Shown here: positions 12,678 through 13,243 of the stretch, piece by piece | Layout of the letters: every line of letters starts with the position of its first letter | Position numbering within the stretch: the stretch's first letter is position 1 | Assembly (NCBI GenBank): GCA_003022685.1 | Contig: PXSV01000012.1 | Span: 1-13,243 of the forward strand | Length of the DNA stretch: 13,243 bases | Direction: 5' to 3' | Origin: Halobacteriales archaeon SW_9_67_24 | GTDB lineage: Archaea; Halobacteriota; Halobacteria; Halobacteriales; Halococcaceae | Made by a program: the position numbers and the translations under genes | The notes under the pieces: generated by a model | The model's database searches: none | What the model was told of the DNA's origin: nothing | The model's input: the letters and a program-made list of their open reading frames with translations, nothing else

Positions 12678-13243
12678 GCGTCGGCGAGCGCGTCCGCCGG
12701 ACGGTCGGCCGGCTCGGAGCGCTCGCACCACCCGAATCCACGTTTTCGGGGTACCTCCTCCGGCTCTCGCGCCCGCGCTTTTGGCTCTACCTCGCCGGCC
12801 CGGTGATCGTCGGCGTGGTCTACGCCGCCGACGCACCCGCCGACCTCTTCTCGCCCGTCGCCGTCGCGCTGTTCGCATACTTCCTCGTCCCCGCGAACGT
12901 CTTCCTCTACGGGATCAACGACGTTTTCGACACCGACATCGATGCCGAAAACCCGAAGAAGGACGAGCGGGAGGTGCGCTACTCGGGTGATCGGGGCGTG
13001 CTCGTGGCAGTGCTCACGAGCGGGCTCCTCGGCGTGGTGTTCGTTCCCGTCCTCCCCCCGAGCGCGCTCGTGGCGTTCGCCGCGTTCGCCTTCCTCGCGG
13101 TCGCGTACAGCGCGCCACCGCTCCGGTTCAAGACGACCCCGCCGCTCGACTCGATCTCGAACGGGCTGTACGTCCTCCCGGGGGTGGTCGGCTACACCGC
13201 CGTCACAGGCGCGGCCCCGCCGCTCGCCGCCGTGCTCGGCGGG
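12674..13243 (+). CDS. lyeJ: UbiA-type prenyltransferase, lycopene elongase type (partial)
   Basis: The first 190 residues of a membrane prenyltransferase are present; the gene runs off the window end. It begins with an ATG overlapping the desaturase stop (ATGA), indicating translational coupling. The first aspartate-rich motif is N82-D83-V-F-D86-T-D88-I-D90 (in LYGINDVFDTDIDAENPKK). The family-typical YSAPPLRFKTTPPLDSISNG follows at about 145-164. Hydrophobic segments are visible at about 36-52, 61-80, 108-127, 132-147 and 164-180. Known haloarchaeal LyeJ adds C5 units to lycopene and hydrates the ends on the way to bacterioruberin. The specific assignment rests on these motifs and the crtD neighbour. 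The next gene, outside the window, would be expected to be the hydratase cruF. Confidence 0.82.
   Translation, partial: MSVGERVRRTVGRLGALAPPESTFSGYLLRLSRPRFWLYLAGPVIVGVVYAADAPADLFSPVAVALFAYFLVPANVFLYGINDVFDTDIDAENPKKDEREVRYSGDRGVLVAVLTSGLLGVVFVPVLPPSALVAFAAFAFLAVAYSAPPLRFKTTPPLDSISNGLYVLPGVVGYTAVTGAAPPLAAVLGG

Noticed and set aside
11580..12878. Minus-strand open frame of more than 400 residues antisense to the desaturase
   Set aside because: The opposite strand encodes a complete, motif-bearing desaturase. The frame is a codon-bias shadow.

Overview
The window is GC-rich with a strong preference for G/C at third codon positions. TATA-like boxes sit 24-33 bases ahead of start codons and usually lack a Shine-Dalgarno sequence, as in leaderless transcripts. 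It also holds an archaeal transcription factor S, a bacterio-opsin-activator type regulator, a phosphomevalonate decarboxylase of the archaeal mevalonate route and bacterioruberin-type carotenoid genes. Together these point to a halophilic archaeon (class Halobacteria); the genus cannot be fixed from the sequence. There is no tRNA, rRNA, CRISPR array or intact insertion sequence.

Layout. 184-1155: phosphomevalonate decarboxylase (+). 1218-1338: non-coding run of five hairpins. 1537-2501: FAD-dependent NADH dehydrogenase-like gene that is broken, with an internal segment missing and the reading frame shifted (+). 2675-3298: threonine-rich lipoprotein (+). 3388-3714: small two-helix membrane protein (-). 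3753-4476: largely degenerate stretch with one doubtful small ORF. 4477-4809: transcription factor S (+). 4831-5646: aldo/keto reductase (-), divergent from a cysteine-cluster (YkgJ-like) protein at 5801-6307 (+). 6362-6838: one-cysteine peroxiredoxin (-). 7051-7695: HTH-10 regulator (-). 7792-8655: ZIP-family metal permease (-). 8731-8817: long imperfect palindrome touching the stop codon of the next gene. 8814-9545: short-chain dehydrogenase (-). 9609-11066: carotenoid cleavage oxygenase (-). 11154-12677: CrtI/CrtD-type carotenoid desaturase (+), overlapping by ATGA with a UbiA-type prenyltransferase (lycopene elongase type) that runs off the window end at 13243.

How the genes fit together. 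The right end is a carotenoid locus. A desaturase and lycopene elongase pair, whose order matches the known haloarchaeal crtD-lyeJ-cruF bacterioruberin operon, is transcribed away from a carotenoid-cleaving oxygenase. The oxygenase is followed on its own strand by a short-chain dehydrogenase. The pair could cleave a carotenoid and then interconvert the resulting apocarotenal and alcohol; this is inference from gene order and families. The decarboxylase at the left end feeds the same isoprenoid pathway but lies about 10 kb away. The middle section (aldo/keto reductase, cysteine-cluster protein, peroxiredoxin) is housekeeping redox chemistry with no obvious operon linking it.

The points most worth a second look are the broken NADH dehydrogenase, the hairpin run, the 87-base palindrome, and the carotenoid oxygenase with its short-chain dehydrogenase facing the bacterioruberin genes across a palindromic promoter.
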